Part shown: positions 1-9,063 of the stretch, in pieces | Numbering within the stretch: position 1 is the first letter of the stretch | Layout: each line of letters begins with the position of its first letter | Origin: Flammeovirga sp. SJP92 | Lineage (GTDB): Bacteria > Bacteroidota > Bacteroidia > Cytophagales > Flammeovirgaceae | Assembly: GCF_001583495.1 (NCBI RefSeq) | Contig: NZ_LQAQ01000108.1 | Span: 1-50,606 of the forward strand | Length of the DNA stretch: 50,606 nucleotides | Direction: 5' to 3' | Notes under the pieces: model-generated | Told to the model about the DNA's origin: nothing | The model's input: only the letters and a program-made list of their open reading frames with translations | Databases searched by the model: none | Program-made: the position numbers and the translations under genes

Positions 1-3000
1 TACTGTCTACTATAATCGATGGCTATGCTTTCGAAGTTGTCAAGTAGTTCTACAACCTTTTCTTTTGGTAAATTTTTTTCAGCAAACGTACCAGTCTTTT
101 TTACCTTTTTTGATTTGGCTGGATTGAGGTAACTGATGTTTTTGGTGTATATAGTGTCAATGTCTATTTTCTTGTCATAGGCAAAAGACTTTATTCCTGC
201 TCCTTTAATTTTTAATTCTTCCACTTGAAGTAAGAAAAGTGAGTCAATAATCCCTACTGATTTATAGCCCATTTTTGGAAGAATATGAGCATCATAAATT
301 GAAATAGAATCACCACCAGAGTCCAAGACTAATTCACTGGAAGAAATGACATAAGGAGAAATGTCTCTCTCAAACTGAAGTCCTTTCACTTTAAAAAAAA
401 CATGGTTAGGCCTTATTTGCCCAAGATACTTATCATAAGAAGTTTTTGACTTCAATTGATTAACATCCAATTCTCCACCAAAAAAAGTAAGGTAGCTTTC
501 TAATCCATTCTTGTCAGTGTGTAATAATGCAAAGTCATCTAATGCAAGTTTGATGTTTTCAATCCCTAGATACTTTAAAAACTCTTTTCGGATTTTCTCT
601 TTAGAAGTCTTCGTTGTATCACCTTCTGGTTTCAGACGTTCGTCAATTGCAATAATACCTCTAACACCATCAAGATGAATATTGCCTGCACTTAACTGAT
701 GTATATCTTTCAACATCCTCAAGTCAAGCCCATCTATATTAATATGGTTTATACCTGTCAAAGCTTTGATAAACATATTATTATTCTGATCAATGGGAGT
801 TAGGGCTACTCCTTTGATTTTTAATGTCTGGTTTTCAACATTTAGGCTGATCTTATCGATAGAGGACTTATGGTTGATGGATCTAATAGGAACATAAATA
901 TCTTCTATCACAAAATTGATTTCTTCCCAGTCGAACTGTTCTTTTGTTAAAGAAAAATCGACAATATCTACTCCCATACTTTCACTTCTACCTAAAAGCC
1001 CTGTTTCTTCTTTTGTAATAGTAAGAGGGCCTTTTCTTAGATGAAAATCATGTATTAATAAATACTTGAATGGAATTCCTTGTTTAGGGGAAGCTTTATT
1101 GATACTGTCTTTTGTAATTGAACTAGCTGATGCAATAGCCTCTTTTAATGGAATTTCGATATCAGAACTAGGAATGTCAATAAAAATATTATCAACAATG
1201 AGAGAATCCGAAAATAGATATTTTCTCCACGTCACATGATTGAAATGAATGCCTTGTACATAACTCTCAATATCTAATTTGGTTTGTGTAGAATCCAAGG
1301 TAGATATATTAAGACCTGCTATTGCCAATGAACTGTCATTGGTAGTGAAGGCCATCTCCTCAATTAAGAAGTTATAGTTATCAATTTGAGGTAAATCAAT
1401 GTCTTTAAAGTCAACATTGGCACTGTAAATATCAAAATACTTGGGGTTGTGCAGAGGAAGATTTAATGAGTCTACATCAAGTTCTATATCTTGGATTGTT
1501 AGTTGATCTTTATACTCGTTTTCTTTTGGAATGTTGATGGTTACATTTCCATTTTTTAGAAGTATCGAATTTAAAGCAATAGAAATGTTCTTTTGTTGTT
1601 TTCCTTCCTTTTCAATTTTCTCAACAGGATGAGTAGGAAGCCAGACTTCCGTCTTTAAGTCATCAATTAATAGATGATTATATGCAAAGATAGAGTCTAA
1701 TGGTGTTTTTAAGAAAAAATTATAATCGACTCTATTTAGAGTGATTTTTTTGGCTTGGGCACTGATATAAGTTTGAGATGTGGAATCCGGAATTGTATGA
1801 ATTGGCTTATAAGCAGGGGAATATAAATATAATTTCTGCCATTTTGAATGATAGTACAATCCGCCAACCTTAGCGTAATGTTCATTGTCGAAATTCCATC
1901 TTTGATATTTAAGTTTTACATCAAAGTGATGATAATCAATTGGTATTTTTTGCTTTAATATTTTATTGTTGACCTCAATTCCATCAATATTCACAGAAAT
2001 ATCATTGACTTGTCTTTTACCTAACTTTTGGGTTTCGAAGGGGATTTTTGCACTTTCCAGATTGAACTCTTTGACAAATATTTCTCTTAAAAAAGGAGGG
2101 AGTTGAGGCGTCTTTCTAATATTTTTTTTCCCCTTTTTAGAAATGGAGTTTAAGGAAAGTTCTATTTGAGGCTTTACAATCGATAGCTTGCTGATATAAA
2201 GACTGCTGTCAAATAAAAAACGATTCATATCTAAACCTTCTAAAGAGAGTAGAGGGATAGTGGCATTATTGACAGGTATTTTTTCATCTACTCCTTCATT
2301 AATTCTATAAAGAGATGTATTGAAAATAAGTAGAGAACTATCAATCGTAGAGAAATCAATTTTGCCCAAGCTGACACCGAAGGGAGAATCTTTTAATTCA
2401 AGTTTTATATTTCTTGTGTTCAATTCTAAATCACCAACATGCAGAGGCAACATTTTTTGCTCAAGTGTAAGAGAATCTAGGTAAATATCTTTTACAGTTG
2501 TAGAAATTTCATCTAAAGCAATCTGCTGTTTTATTCGTTGGGTGTGATCGTAATAATTCAACGAGGATTTATTTGTCCTTACATTGCCAATTCTATACCT
2601 TTTTAAATTTTCTTTGTTTTGATAGAATAGTGTGTGTAAAGTTTCTGTCAGAGTTTTATTCGCGAAACTTTCCTTCTTTTTCTGCCCTTCAATTTTATAT
2701 TTATGAATCTCTATGTCAGCAGAGTCTAAAAGGACATTTCCTATGTATATTTCTTTTTGAAAAACAGCTCTTAAGATAGAGAAATTCTGTAATTCAAATT
2801 TTTTCAGATTGACTTTGACAAGATTTTTCTTATGACCTAATGGAATGCTGTCGTTGAAGGCAACAAATGCACTGTCGGGTGAAAAGGAGGGATTGATTAA
2901 AGTGATTGATCCGCTGGATAAAAAGTCATGAATGGACCATCCTGAAATAAGATTGACGTGTATTTTATCATAATCAAGAGAGTACTTTTGTTTGCTTCCT

Positions 3001-3224
3001 CTGCTTACACTTTCTTTGATGGCTACACCAATTATTTCATCTGGATAATATTGTAATGCAATATGAATACTGATGACAAGACTTAGAAACAATGTTACAA
3101 AACCGATTAAGAAAATCACAAAAAGATTGGTCAGTCGTCTTGCTAAACTTCTTTTTTTTCGGACTTTTTTCTCTATCTCTTTTTTGTCCTCACTGTTTTT
3201 ATTTGGCTTTTCATCAGTACTCAT
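1..3224 (-). CDS. Large membrane-anchored AsmA/TamB-like protein, C-terminus beyond left edge
   Basis: The minus-strand frame opening with ATG at 3224 (MSTDEKPNKNSEDKKEIEKK) stays open to base 1, giving at least 1,074 residues; the stop lies outside the window. A short Lys/Arg-rich cytoplasmic tail (about 1-35) is followed by one hydrophobic segment (about 38-58) and then a long repetitive beta-rich region full of phrases such as 'LNIDGLDLR', 'LDSLTLEQKM' and 'IDGIEVNN', as in AsmA/TamB-type periplasmic bridge proteins of Bacteroidota. Those families are linked to lipid transport or outer-membrane biogenesis, but the role here is inference. It starts 8 bp after the stop of the LolD-like ATPase gene and so is probably last in a three-gene operon. 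No cysteine lipobox or enzymatic motif was seen. It could equally be filed as an uncharacterised DUF protein. Confidence 0.72.
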   Translation of the reverse strand, partial: MSTDEKPNKNSEDKKEIEKKVRKKRSLARRLTNLFVIFLIGFVTLFLSLVISIHIALQYYPDEIIGVAIKESVSRGSKQKYSLDYDKIHVNLISGWSIHDFLSSGSITLINPSFSPDSAFVAFNDSIPLGHKKNLVKVNLKKFELQNFSILRAVFQKEIYIGNVLLDSADIEIHKYKIEGQKKKESFANKTLTETLHTLFYQNKENLKRYRIGNVRTNKSSLNYYDHTQRIKQQIALDEISTTVKDIYLDSLTLEQKMLPLHVGDLELNTRNIKLELKDSPFGVSLGKIDFSTIDSSLLIFNTSLYRINEGVDEKIPVNNATIPLLSLEGLDMNRFLFDSSLYISKLSIVKPQIELSLNSISKKGKKNIRKTPQLPPFLREIFVKEFNLESAKIPFETQKLGKRQVNDISVNIDGIEVNNKILKQKIPIDYHHFDVKLKYQRWNFDNEHYAKVGGLYYHSKWQKLYLYSPAYKPIHTIPDSTSQTYISAQAKKITLNRVDYNFFLKTPLDSIFAYNHLLIDDLKTEVWLPTHPVEKIEKEGKQQKNISIALNSILLKNGNVTINIPKENEYKDQLTIQDIELDVDSLNLPLHNPKYFDIYSANVDFKDIDLPQIDNYNFLIEEMAFTTNDSSLAIAGLNISTLDSTQTKLDIESYVQGIHFNHVTWRKYLFSDSLIVDNIFIDIPSSDIEIPLKEAIASASSITKDSINKASPKQGIPFKYLLIHDFHLRKGPLTITKEETGLLGRSESMGVDIVDFSLTKEQFDWEEINFVIEDIYVPIRSINHKSSIDKISLNVENQTLKIKGVALTPIDQNNNMFIKALTGINHINIDGLDLRMLKDIHQLSAGNIHLDGVRGIIAIDERLKPEGDTTKTSKEKIRKEFLKYLGIENIKLALDDFALLHTDKNGLESYLTFFGGELDVNQLKSKTSYDKYLGQIRPNHVFFKVKGLQFERDISPYVISSSELVLDSGGDSISIYDAHILPKMGYKSVGIIDSLFLLQVEELKIKGAGIKSFAYDKKIDIDTIYTKNISYLNPAKSKKVKKTGTFAEKNLPKEKVVELLDNFESIAIDYSRQ

Positions 3225-3232
3225 TCACAGTA

Positions 3233-3913
3233 TTATAGAATGGAGTCGTCCATGTTCATTGTGCCGTCACTGATCCATAATTGTCTATCAGCCATTTTTG
3301 CCAGTTGATGATTATGAGTGACAATCACAAAAGTTTGGTTCATCTTGTCTCTTAACTCAATAAAAAGTTTATGAAGTTCTTCAGCATTGTTAGAATCAAG
3401 GTTTCCACTTGGTTCATCCGCAAAAATAATCAGAGGATCATTAATTAAAGCTCTTGCAATAGCACATCTTTGTTGTTCGCCTCCTGACATCTCAGTAGGC
3501 TTGTGATCCCATCTGTCACCGATGTTCAATTGATCCATCAGTTTTCTGCCTTTATTTTCCACATCACTCATTTTCTTTCCAGCAATTAGAGCAGGCATGC
3601 AAACGTTTTCTAATGCAGTGAACTCAGGTAATAGGTTATGAAATTGAAATACAAAACCTATTTTATCATTTCTGAATTTTGCTAAATCATCACCATGCAA
3701 AGATGTGACTTCAGTATTGTTAATCCATACTTTACCTTTATTAGGAGAGTCTAAAGTTCCTAATATTTGCAGTAAAGTACTTTTACCAGCACCTGAAGCA
3801 CCCATGATAGATACTATTTCGTTTTGTTTTATCTCTAGATCAATTCCTTTCAATACGTTCAGTTTCCCGTATGATTTTGTGATCCCTTGTGCTTTCAGCA
3901 TAATTTGTTTCAT
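3233..3913 (-). CDS. ABC transporter ATP-binding protein, LolD/MacB type
   Basis: Cytoplasmic ATPase subunit of an ABC system of the LolD/MacB/FtsE class, which powers lipoprotein release or efflux with an FtsX-like permease. Counting from ATG 3913, Walker A is GASGAGKS (38-45), the Q-loop is FVFQFHN, the signature is MSGGEQQR, Walker B is LIIFADEPSG, and the H-loop is IVTHN. At about 226 residues it is normal for a single LolD-type domain. Start choice is uncertain: ATG 3913 or ATG 3901, where MLKAQGITKSYGKL matches usual family N-termini; the longer frame to 3928 begins with TTG. With either ATG it overlaps the end of the upstream SpoIIE-sensor gene by 60-75 bp, suggesting translational coupling. 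No LolC/E permease lies next to it; the neighbour is the AsmA-like gene, so its partner is unknown. Confidence 0.9.
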   Translation of the reverse strand: MKQIMLKAQGITKSYGKLNVLKGIDLEIKQNEIVSIMGASGAGKSTLLQILGTLDSPNKGKVWINNTEVTSLHGDDLAKFRNDKIGFVFQFHNLLPEFTALENVCMPALIAGKKMSDVENKGRKLMDQLNIGDRWDHKPTEMSGGEQQRCAIARALINDPLIIFADEPSGNLDSNNAEELHKLFIELRDKMNQTFVIVTHNHQLAKMADRQLWISDGTMNMDDSIL

Positions 3914-6900
3914 ATTTGAATCCAACAACCATCATATCATCCCCTTGTTCTGTCCCTTCTTTCCATTTATGGAAGGTAGAATGAAGTGCGTTACATTGTT
4001 CTGTAAACGGAAGCGAAGATAACTTAAAAAGTAAATTTTTGAACTGTACTTTTTTAAATTTTTCTCCCTTGGCATTAAATTGACTAGAAAAACCGTCTGA
4101 AAACAAGTACAAGATGGCATCTTCACTTAATTCAAAGTCGAAGTTGTCAAAAGACGGCTCAACATCATTGAAAATAATACCAATACTGCAGAAGTTGCTT
4201 TTAATGGTTTTCAGTTCGCCATTTTCAATAATTATTAAAGGCCTTCTAGCACCCGCAAAATTTAAGTTTCTTGTTCCTTTTTCAAATCTACAAACTGCCA
4301 CATCCATACCATCACTTATTTCATTATTTTCATGAATTTTTAAAGCGATTTTCAGATTTTGATCCAATTTGGTTAATAAGTCAGCACTTCTAATGTTTGG
4401 ATTATCTCTTACCAATTCATCTAATAACTGATTTCCTACAATTGAAATAAAAGCAGCAGGAACACCGTGGTTAGTACAATCTATTAATAATAAAAAGATG
4501 TACTTAGAATTTTCCCTGATCCAAATGAAATCTCCAGTCACTTCACTTTTAGTGATACTTAAGTTAAACGACTTTGGAAATAATTTGGGGAAAGTGCCGT
4601 CACAGCTAATAATAGCATCTTGAATATTGGCGGCATATTTTATGCTTCCCTGCATTCGGTCATTTATTTCTTTCAGTTGATAGCTTTTCTTTTCTATTTC
4701 GTCTTTGGCTTTTTGTACCTTTTCTCTTTCGTTTCTGAATTCTTGTGTCCTTTCATCTACTTTTTGTTGTAATGTATCTTTCTTGATTCTCTCTTTTCTT
4801 AACGAAGAATAGAAAAGGTAGAAGATAAAGATTACAATCAGTAAAGTAATAATTGCTCTCACACTTCTTTTTTGGAAGAATTTTTTCTCAATGGTAAATT
4901 GAAACTCTTCATTGATAGGAGAGGCAATTCCTCTTGCGTTGACGGCTTGCAGGCTAAATATATAATCTCCAGGAGGTAAATTGGAATAAATGGCCTGGCT
5001 GTTTTCTGAAAGAGGATGATAATATTCTTCATACCCAATCAATTTCCATTTGTACCTAATTTTTGAAGGCACATTCATAGAAATACCTACAAAATTAATT
5101 GTGATATGATTGTAATTGCTTGGTAATTGTAGATTTATAGGTAGATGAGATTTCTTGTCAATGCCTTCGCTATAATCTTCCCAAGGGAAATCTTCAGAAA
5201 ACATTTGTAGATCCTCGAAAACTATAATTGGAGGAACCATACTGTAAACACTCTTTGTTGGATTGATTTTGACTACACCATTATCAGTACCAAACCATAA
5301 ATTACCATTTTTGTCCTTTGATGCACTGCTTTTTGTGTAGGATAATGAATTAAAACCTTCAGCAGTACCGTATTTTTCTACCTTAACAATATCATTATTC
5401 AATCCTACTAAATGATTGATTCCATTGTTACTACCGGCCCAAATGTTGCCTTTTTCATCAACTTCTACAGAATAAATATTAGTGGAAGAAAGTTTTTCAT
5501 CTTGAAATGAGATGGCCATTTCAGCACCTTCATGTAATTTACATAAACCACTTCCTGTAGTGCCTATCCACAAGTTATTGAGCTGATCAAAAACCAAATC
5601 ATTGACATAATTGGAAGGGAGTGATTTGTTGTTAGGTTGAAAAGTATTGATGATCTCAAAATTATTATCAATATGAATCAAACCTCGCCCCCTTGTGCCT
5701 AACCATAAAGTAGAGTCTTTGGGAGAAATAGCAATTTTAGATACTCTTGAACTTCTTAAATCTTTAGAATAATCTTTTACATATTTTAAAGAATTGTCCG
5801 TCACTTCAAAAATATGATTGATTAATACAGCGTATAACTTTCCATTTTTCTTGAAAAAAGAAGTGGGACTATTTAGAAATTCCTCATGAGAGGGGTCCGT
5901 TAGTTTAACCCATTTTTCATTTGAATATCTAAAAACACCCTTATCAGTGCCAATAATCAAATGATCCTGAAAGTTTTCAATCATATTCAAATACCTAACA
6001 GAAACGGGTAGGACTATTTTTTGACTGAATTTTTCATTTTTCAATAAGATGATTTCATTTTCAGTGCCAACAAAAATTGTATTGTCCTTCCATTGATAAG
6101 TATCTAACACTTTTCCGTCGATTTGAGCACCTTCCCCAAAGAAAGTATAAATGTCATTATTCAAACGAAAAAGACCGTTAGGAGTGGCAAACCAAATACC
6201 ATGTTCTTCATCCTCACAGATACTATTAATATGTCGGTCTAAACCATTTTCATAATCTAAATGACGAATTTCCTTTTCATCTTTGAAGGCATAAGCTCCA
6301 TTATTCCTTGTGCCAATCCAAAGAATGCCATCTTTACTCTCAAATATTGAAAGTATTTTCTTTCGGTTTAATATTCTTTTTGGCTGTTCATTTTGATCTT
6401 TATGTAATATCCAGATCCCATTATCAGTGCCTATTGCTACTTTATTATTAGAAAGATGATGAATTGTCTTGATATTACCAGGAAGTCTGATATGACGTTG
6501 GATTTTTTCATCTTTGACAATCAATATTCCTTCCTTAATAGTACCAATCCATAAATTACCAAGGGTGTCAGATGATACACACGAATATTTTGTATTTTTT
6601 CTTAAAGGATAATGAAAAGACTTTTTATTGAACTTTGGGTTTAGTTTAAATAAAGCAAAAGAAGTGGTAATACCCCATACTTCTTTATTTTTAATACTAT
6701 AATCTATATTTCTTACACCAAAAGGAATACTGTCATTGATCAGGTAATTGAATACTTTTCTATCAGAAAGTAAATTGACACCATTGGCTGTGGCAGTCCA
6801 TATATTGTGATCTTCATCACAAGCAAAATCAAAAATGAAGTTGTTAGAAAGACCTTTTTTTGAATCAATAGTATAAAAAGACTGACTATTATTAATATTA

Positions 6901-7073
6901 ATACCTCCTTCAATAGTGCCAATGACTATACTTCCATACTTTCCTTGTTGTAAAGCAACACAGTTATTTTGAACCAGTCCATTATTGATTGTAAACTTGG
7001 TAATATTGTATTGTTGGGCATCAACTTGAAAACATAATAAGAATAATGATATATAAAGAAGTGCTTTTGTCAT
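3840..7073 (-). CDS. Sensor: two-component-type propeller + Y_Y_Y + SpoIIE phosphatase
   Basis: A 1,077-residue membrane sensor whose output is a PP2C/SpoIIE-type serine phosphatase rather than a histidine kinase. A signal peptide (about 1-20, ends VDAQ) leads into a periplasmic beta-propeller (about 22-620) with many regulator-propeller repeats such as 'GNLWIGTTGSGL' and 'GNIWAGSNNGINHL'. A Y_Y_Y domain (about 645-715), a transmembrane helix (about 735-755), a coiled coil (755-800) and a SpoIIE domain (about 805-1048) follow. Visible phosphatase motifs are VTGDFIW, IDCTNHGVPAAF and GDDMMVVGF. The usual SDGxxDQ segment reads SDGFSSQF (about 991-998), so an acidic residue typical of the family is missing. 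The tail after VVGFKY overlaps the LolD-like gene. A good promoter lies at 7175-7204. The likely role is ligand sensing feeding a partner-switch; the ligand and target are unknown. Confidence 0.88.
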   Translation of the reverse strand: MTKALLYISLFLLCFQVDAQQYNITKFTINNGLVQNNCVALQQGKYGSIVIGTIEGGININNSQSFYTIDSKKGLSNNFIFDFACDEDHNIWTATANGVNLLSDRKVFNYLINDSIPFGVRNIDYSIKNKEVWGITTSFALFKLNPKFNKKSFHYPLRKNTKYSCVSSDTLGNLWIGTIKEGILIVKDEKIQRHIRLPGNIKTIHHLSNNKVAIGTDNGIWILHKDQNEQPKRILNRKKILSIFESKDGILWIGTRNNGAYAFKDEKEIRHLDYENGLDRHINSICEDEEHGIWFATPNGLFRLNNDIYTFFGEGAQIDGKVLDTYQWKDNTIFVGTENEIILLKNEKFSQKIVLPVSVRYLNMIENFQDHLIIGTDKGVFRYSNEKWVKLTDPSHEEFLNSPTSFFKKNGKLYAVLINHIFEVTDNSLKYVKDYSKDLRSSRVSKIAISPKDSTLWLGTRGRGLIHIDNNFEIINTFQPNNKSLPSNYVNDLVFDQLNNLWIGTTGSGLCKLHEGAEMAISFQDEKLSSTNIYSVEVDEKGNIWAGSNNGINHLVGLNNDIVKVEKYGTAEGFNSLSYTKSSASKDKNGNLWFGTDNGVVKINPTKSVYSMVPPIIVFEDLQMFSEDFPWEDYSEGIDKKSHLPINLQLPSNYNHITINFVGISMNVPSKIRYKWKLIGYEEYYHPLSENSQAIYSNLPPGDYIFSLQAVNARGIASPINEEFQFTIEKKFFQKRSVRAIITLLIVIFIFYLFYSSLRKERIKKDTLQQKVDERTQEFRNEREKVQKAKDEIEKKSYQLKEINDRMQGSIKYAANIQDAIISCDGTFPKLFPKSFNLSITKSEVTGDFIWIRENSKYIFLLLIDCTNHGVPAAFISIVGNQLLDELVRDNPNIRSADLLTKLDQNLKIALKIHENNEISDGMDVAVCRFEKGTRNLNFAGARRPLIIIENGELKTIKSNFCSIGIIFNDVEPSFDNFDFELSEDAILYLFSDGFSSQFNAKGEKFKKVQFKNLLFKLSSLPFTEQCNALHSTFHKWKEGTEQGDDMMVVGFKYETNYAESTRDHKIIRETERIERN

Positions 7074-7174
7074 TAGAACGGAGTGATATAAAGAGTAATG
7101 TTTTATTTATAAAGTAAGGACTTTTTAAGTCTAAGTTGAGGTTGTTCTTTTTTTGTTCAACTTACAGTATGTTC

Positions 7175-7204
7175 CAAAACTATATTATTGATAAGCCAGG
7201 ACAA
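7175..7204 (-). promoter_or_regulatory. Bacteroidota-type promoter for the propeller/SpoIIE sensor operon
   Basis: On the minus strand TTG (7204-7202), 19 bp and TAGTTTTG (7182-7175) match the Bacteroidota sigma-A consensus TTG-N17-23-TAnnTTTG exactly. Transcription would start near 7168, giving a leader of about 95 nt before the ATG at 7073. Confidence 0.55.
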
Positions 7205-7310
7205 GAATACAATGTATATACAATTAATTATCCTTCATTTTGAAAATGATGAATTTACATCAAATAGGCTTCTTAAACATCATAATATAGATTCTAAAAT
7301 GCAATAAGCA

Positions 7311-7341
7311 AAAAACGAGCTGTTTTTGACAACTCGTTTTC
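7311..7341 (-). terminator. Intrinsic terminator after the LacI-family gene
   Basis: Read on the minus strand, AAAACGAG and CTCGTTTT form a stem, extended inward by T-G, T-A, G-C and T-A pairs, around a short A-rich loop and followed by a T-run. It lies about 70 bp beyond the stop of the LacI-family gene. Confidence 0.6.
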
Positions 7342-7409
7342 TTAAATTTAATGAAATCTGCCCTGAAACATAAAACATGGTAGTAATATGCATAAAACAG
7401 TATGTTGAA

Positions 7410-8444
7410 TTATTTTTTCTGTAAACTAGAACCTCTTTGGATCAAATGACTTTCAACAACTTCAGTTCTTGGAGTGAAATCTTCATCTTTCTCTTCAGCA
7501 CGAATTTGCTCAAGTAACAATTTAGCGGCTGTAATTCCAATATCAACCCCAGATTGCTCTATAGAGGATAGAGGCGGGTCTAATAATTGCGATAAACGCC
7601 AGTCACCAAAGCCGATCACAGAAACATCGTTAGGGATTGAAAGACCTTTTTCCTTAGCGGCGTTCATTGCACCTATTGCAGTTACGTCATTGTTCGCAAA
7701 TACCGCATCAAATTCAGTATTGCTATCAATAATGTCGAACATTGTAGTTTTACCTTCCTCTAAATCACCTTTAGGGCAAGGAATAATTTTACTTTCGTCA
7801 ACCGCAATTTTATAATCTTTCAATGCCGCTATATAACCGCTTTTACGGTCTCTTCCGATGGCAAGATTATCAGGACCACTTAAATGAATGATGTTTTTAC
7901 ATCCTTGTTTAATAAGGTGTTCCGTTGCCATGTATGCACCTTGGAAATCATCGGTAATTACTTTACTTACATCAAGTTCCTCAGAAACTCGATCAAACAT
8001 TACTAATGGCACACCTTTGTTAACAATGCTTTTTAAATGAGATAAATCGTTAGATTCTTTCGTTCTAGAAATAAGTAACCCATCCACTCTGCTTGAGAAC
8101 ATTGCTTTCGTATCCACTATTTCTTGCTCAGTAGACTCATTAGAGATACATATCATTACGTTGTACCCTTCATTGTAAGCCACTTTTTGGACACCAGAAA
8201 TCACGTTAGCAAAAAAGTCATGTACTATCTCTGGAACAATGATTCCTAAAACAAAAGATTTATTATGCCTTAAACTCAAAGCAAGTGAGTTTGGTTGGTA
8301 GTCTTTTTCTTTTGCGAGTTTGTGTACAGCGTCCTTTGTGTCTTGACTGATATCGGGGTGGTTTTTTAGAGCTCTTGAAACAGTAGATTTAGAAATACCA
8401 AGTTCATTGGCGATGTCTTGCATCGTGTATTGCCCTTTTCTCAT
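7410..8444 (-). CDS. LacI-family transcriptional regulator of the adjacent Sus locus
   Basis: A 344-residue DNA-binding regulator of normal LacI/GalR length. The N-terminal helix-turn-helix is clear (MQDIANELGISKSTVSRAL, residues 8-26), followed by the hinge 'YQPNSLALSLRHNKS' and a periplasmic-binding-protein-like sugar domain (about 62-335) with VMFDRVSEELDVSKVITDD and SVIGFGDWRLSQLLDPPLSS. The protein acts in the cytoplasm as a dimer on a CG-centred palindrome. The gene is divergent from susC, and a matching palindrome, CAACCGATTG, lies 107 bp upstream of its start (8551-8560) and again before the amylase (15932-15941). It is therefore the likely regulator of both transcripts and perhaps of itself. 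The effector is unseen; maltose or maltooligosaccharide is the natural guess from context. Confidence 0.93.
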   Translation of the reverse strand: MRKGQYTMQDIANELGISKSTVSRALKNHPDISQDTKDAVHKLAKEKDYQPNSLALSLRHNKSFVLGIIVPEIVHDFFANVISGVQKVAYNEGYNVMICISNESTEQEIVDTKAMFSSRVDGLLISRTKESNDLSHLKSIVNKGVPLVMFDRVSEELDVSKVITDDFQGAYMATEHLIKQGCKNIIHLSGPDNLAIGRDRKSGYIAALKDYKIAVDESKIIPCPKGDLEEGKTTMFDIIDSNTEFDAVFANNDVTAIGAMNAAKEKGLSIPNDVSVIGFGDWRLSQLLDPPLSSIEQSGVDIGITAAKLLLEQIRAEEKDEDFTPRTEVVESHLIQRGSSLQKK

Positions 8445-8550
8445 ACTTATTTTTATAGTTGATTTCGTTCAAAATTGTACTGTTTTTTGAAAAGATATAG
8501 AATAACTATGAAACGACCTATTCTTATTGGAAAAAAAGGCGAATTCCGCG

Positions 8551-8560
8551 CAACCGATTG
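8551..8560. promoter_or_regulatory. Candidate LacI-family operator upstream of susC
   Basis: CAACCGATTG is a near-perfect palindrome (CAAYCGRTTG) with the central CG typical of LacI-family operators. The identical decamer lies in front of the amylase gene at 15932-15941, and flanking GCGC is shared on opposite sides. Its terminal TTG could be the -33 element of a plus-strand promoter (TTG-N18-TCAATTTG, 8558-8586), which would fit repression by occlusion. That promoter is imperfect at one -7 position. Confidence 0.55.
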
Positions 8561-8860
8561 AAGAAAAAACAAAAATTCTCAATTTGTGTTTTTTTGCTAA
8601 AAATGATATTTTTTTTCATCGTTGTAAACAATGTAATATTTTACACTTATTTAAAAGTAAAATCAAAATTAAGTTAATTGCACTTTGTACAATTATTAAT
8701 GTTTAAATTTTATAAAAATGTAAAATATTAGAATATTATATTGTTTAATAATATTTATAATCTATAATATATTGATCGATCATTTGTATACTTTACTATG
8801 TAGAGTGTTATTCAGGGGTGTTTTTTTGACTGAAATTTAATTAAACTAAAAAAATATCAT

Positions 8861-8890
8861 TTTGTCTTAATTAATTAAGTGACTATTTTG
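8861..8890 (+). promoter_or_regulatory. Possible second susC promoter with palindromic spacer
   Basis: TTTG (8861-8864), 18 bp and CTATTTTG (8883-8890) resemble the consensus with one mismatch in the -7 element. The spacer is almost filled by the perfect 14-bp palindrome CTTAATTAATTAAG (8866-8879). The leader to the susC ATG would be about 165 nt. AT-richness makes chance matches likely. Confidence 0.25.
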
Positions 8891-9063
8891 CATAAGCAAT
8901 GAAGATAAAAACGGATTTGCTAATTGTACTTTTCTAAGAAGTAATTGTTCTTAAGATGATTTTTTTAATAAGAGCAATAATGGAACAAAGCAATTATTTT
9001 AGTTATTCTTAGGAAGAATTATGGAATTGAAAAGTACTTGTCTATTTGTCTAACTGTATAAGT

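Larger units (their letters stand above)
7074..7409. other. Intergenic region between the SpoIIE sensor and the LacI regulator
   Basis: This gap of about 336 bp holds the minus-strand promoter of the sensor gene (7175-7204) and the terminator of the LacI gene (7311-7341), listed separately. The rest is AT-rich, and I see no further gene or RNA in it. Confidence 0.6.
8445..9063. other. Long divergent control region between lacI-type gene and susC
   Basis: This very AT-rich gap of 619 bp holds the LacI-type operator at 8551-8560 and two imperfect plus-strand promoter candidates (8558-8586 and 8861-8890). It also contains three other dyads. TAATATTTTACA (8634-8645) is repeated inverted as TGTAAAATATTA (8719-8730). 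TGATCGATCA is at 8773-8782. CTTAATTAATTAAG is at 8866-8879. No open frame of convincing composition is present. Confidence 0.5.

Noticed and set aside
3840-3930. A sequencing frameshift at the end of the SpoIIE sensor
   Set aside because: The SpoIIE domain ends normally at GDDMMVVGF before the overlap, so no frameshift is needed to explain the frame.
8773-8782. TGATCGATCA palindrome as the LacI operator
   Set aside because: It is a perfect palindrome but single, and lacks the CAAYCGRTTG form shared by the two other sites; it may be chance in AT-rich DNA.
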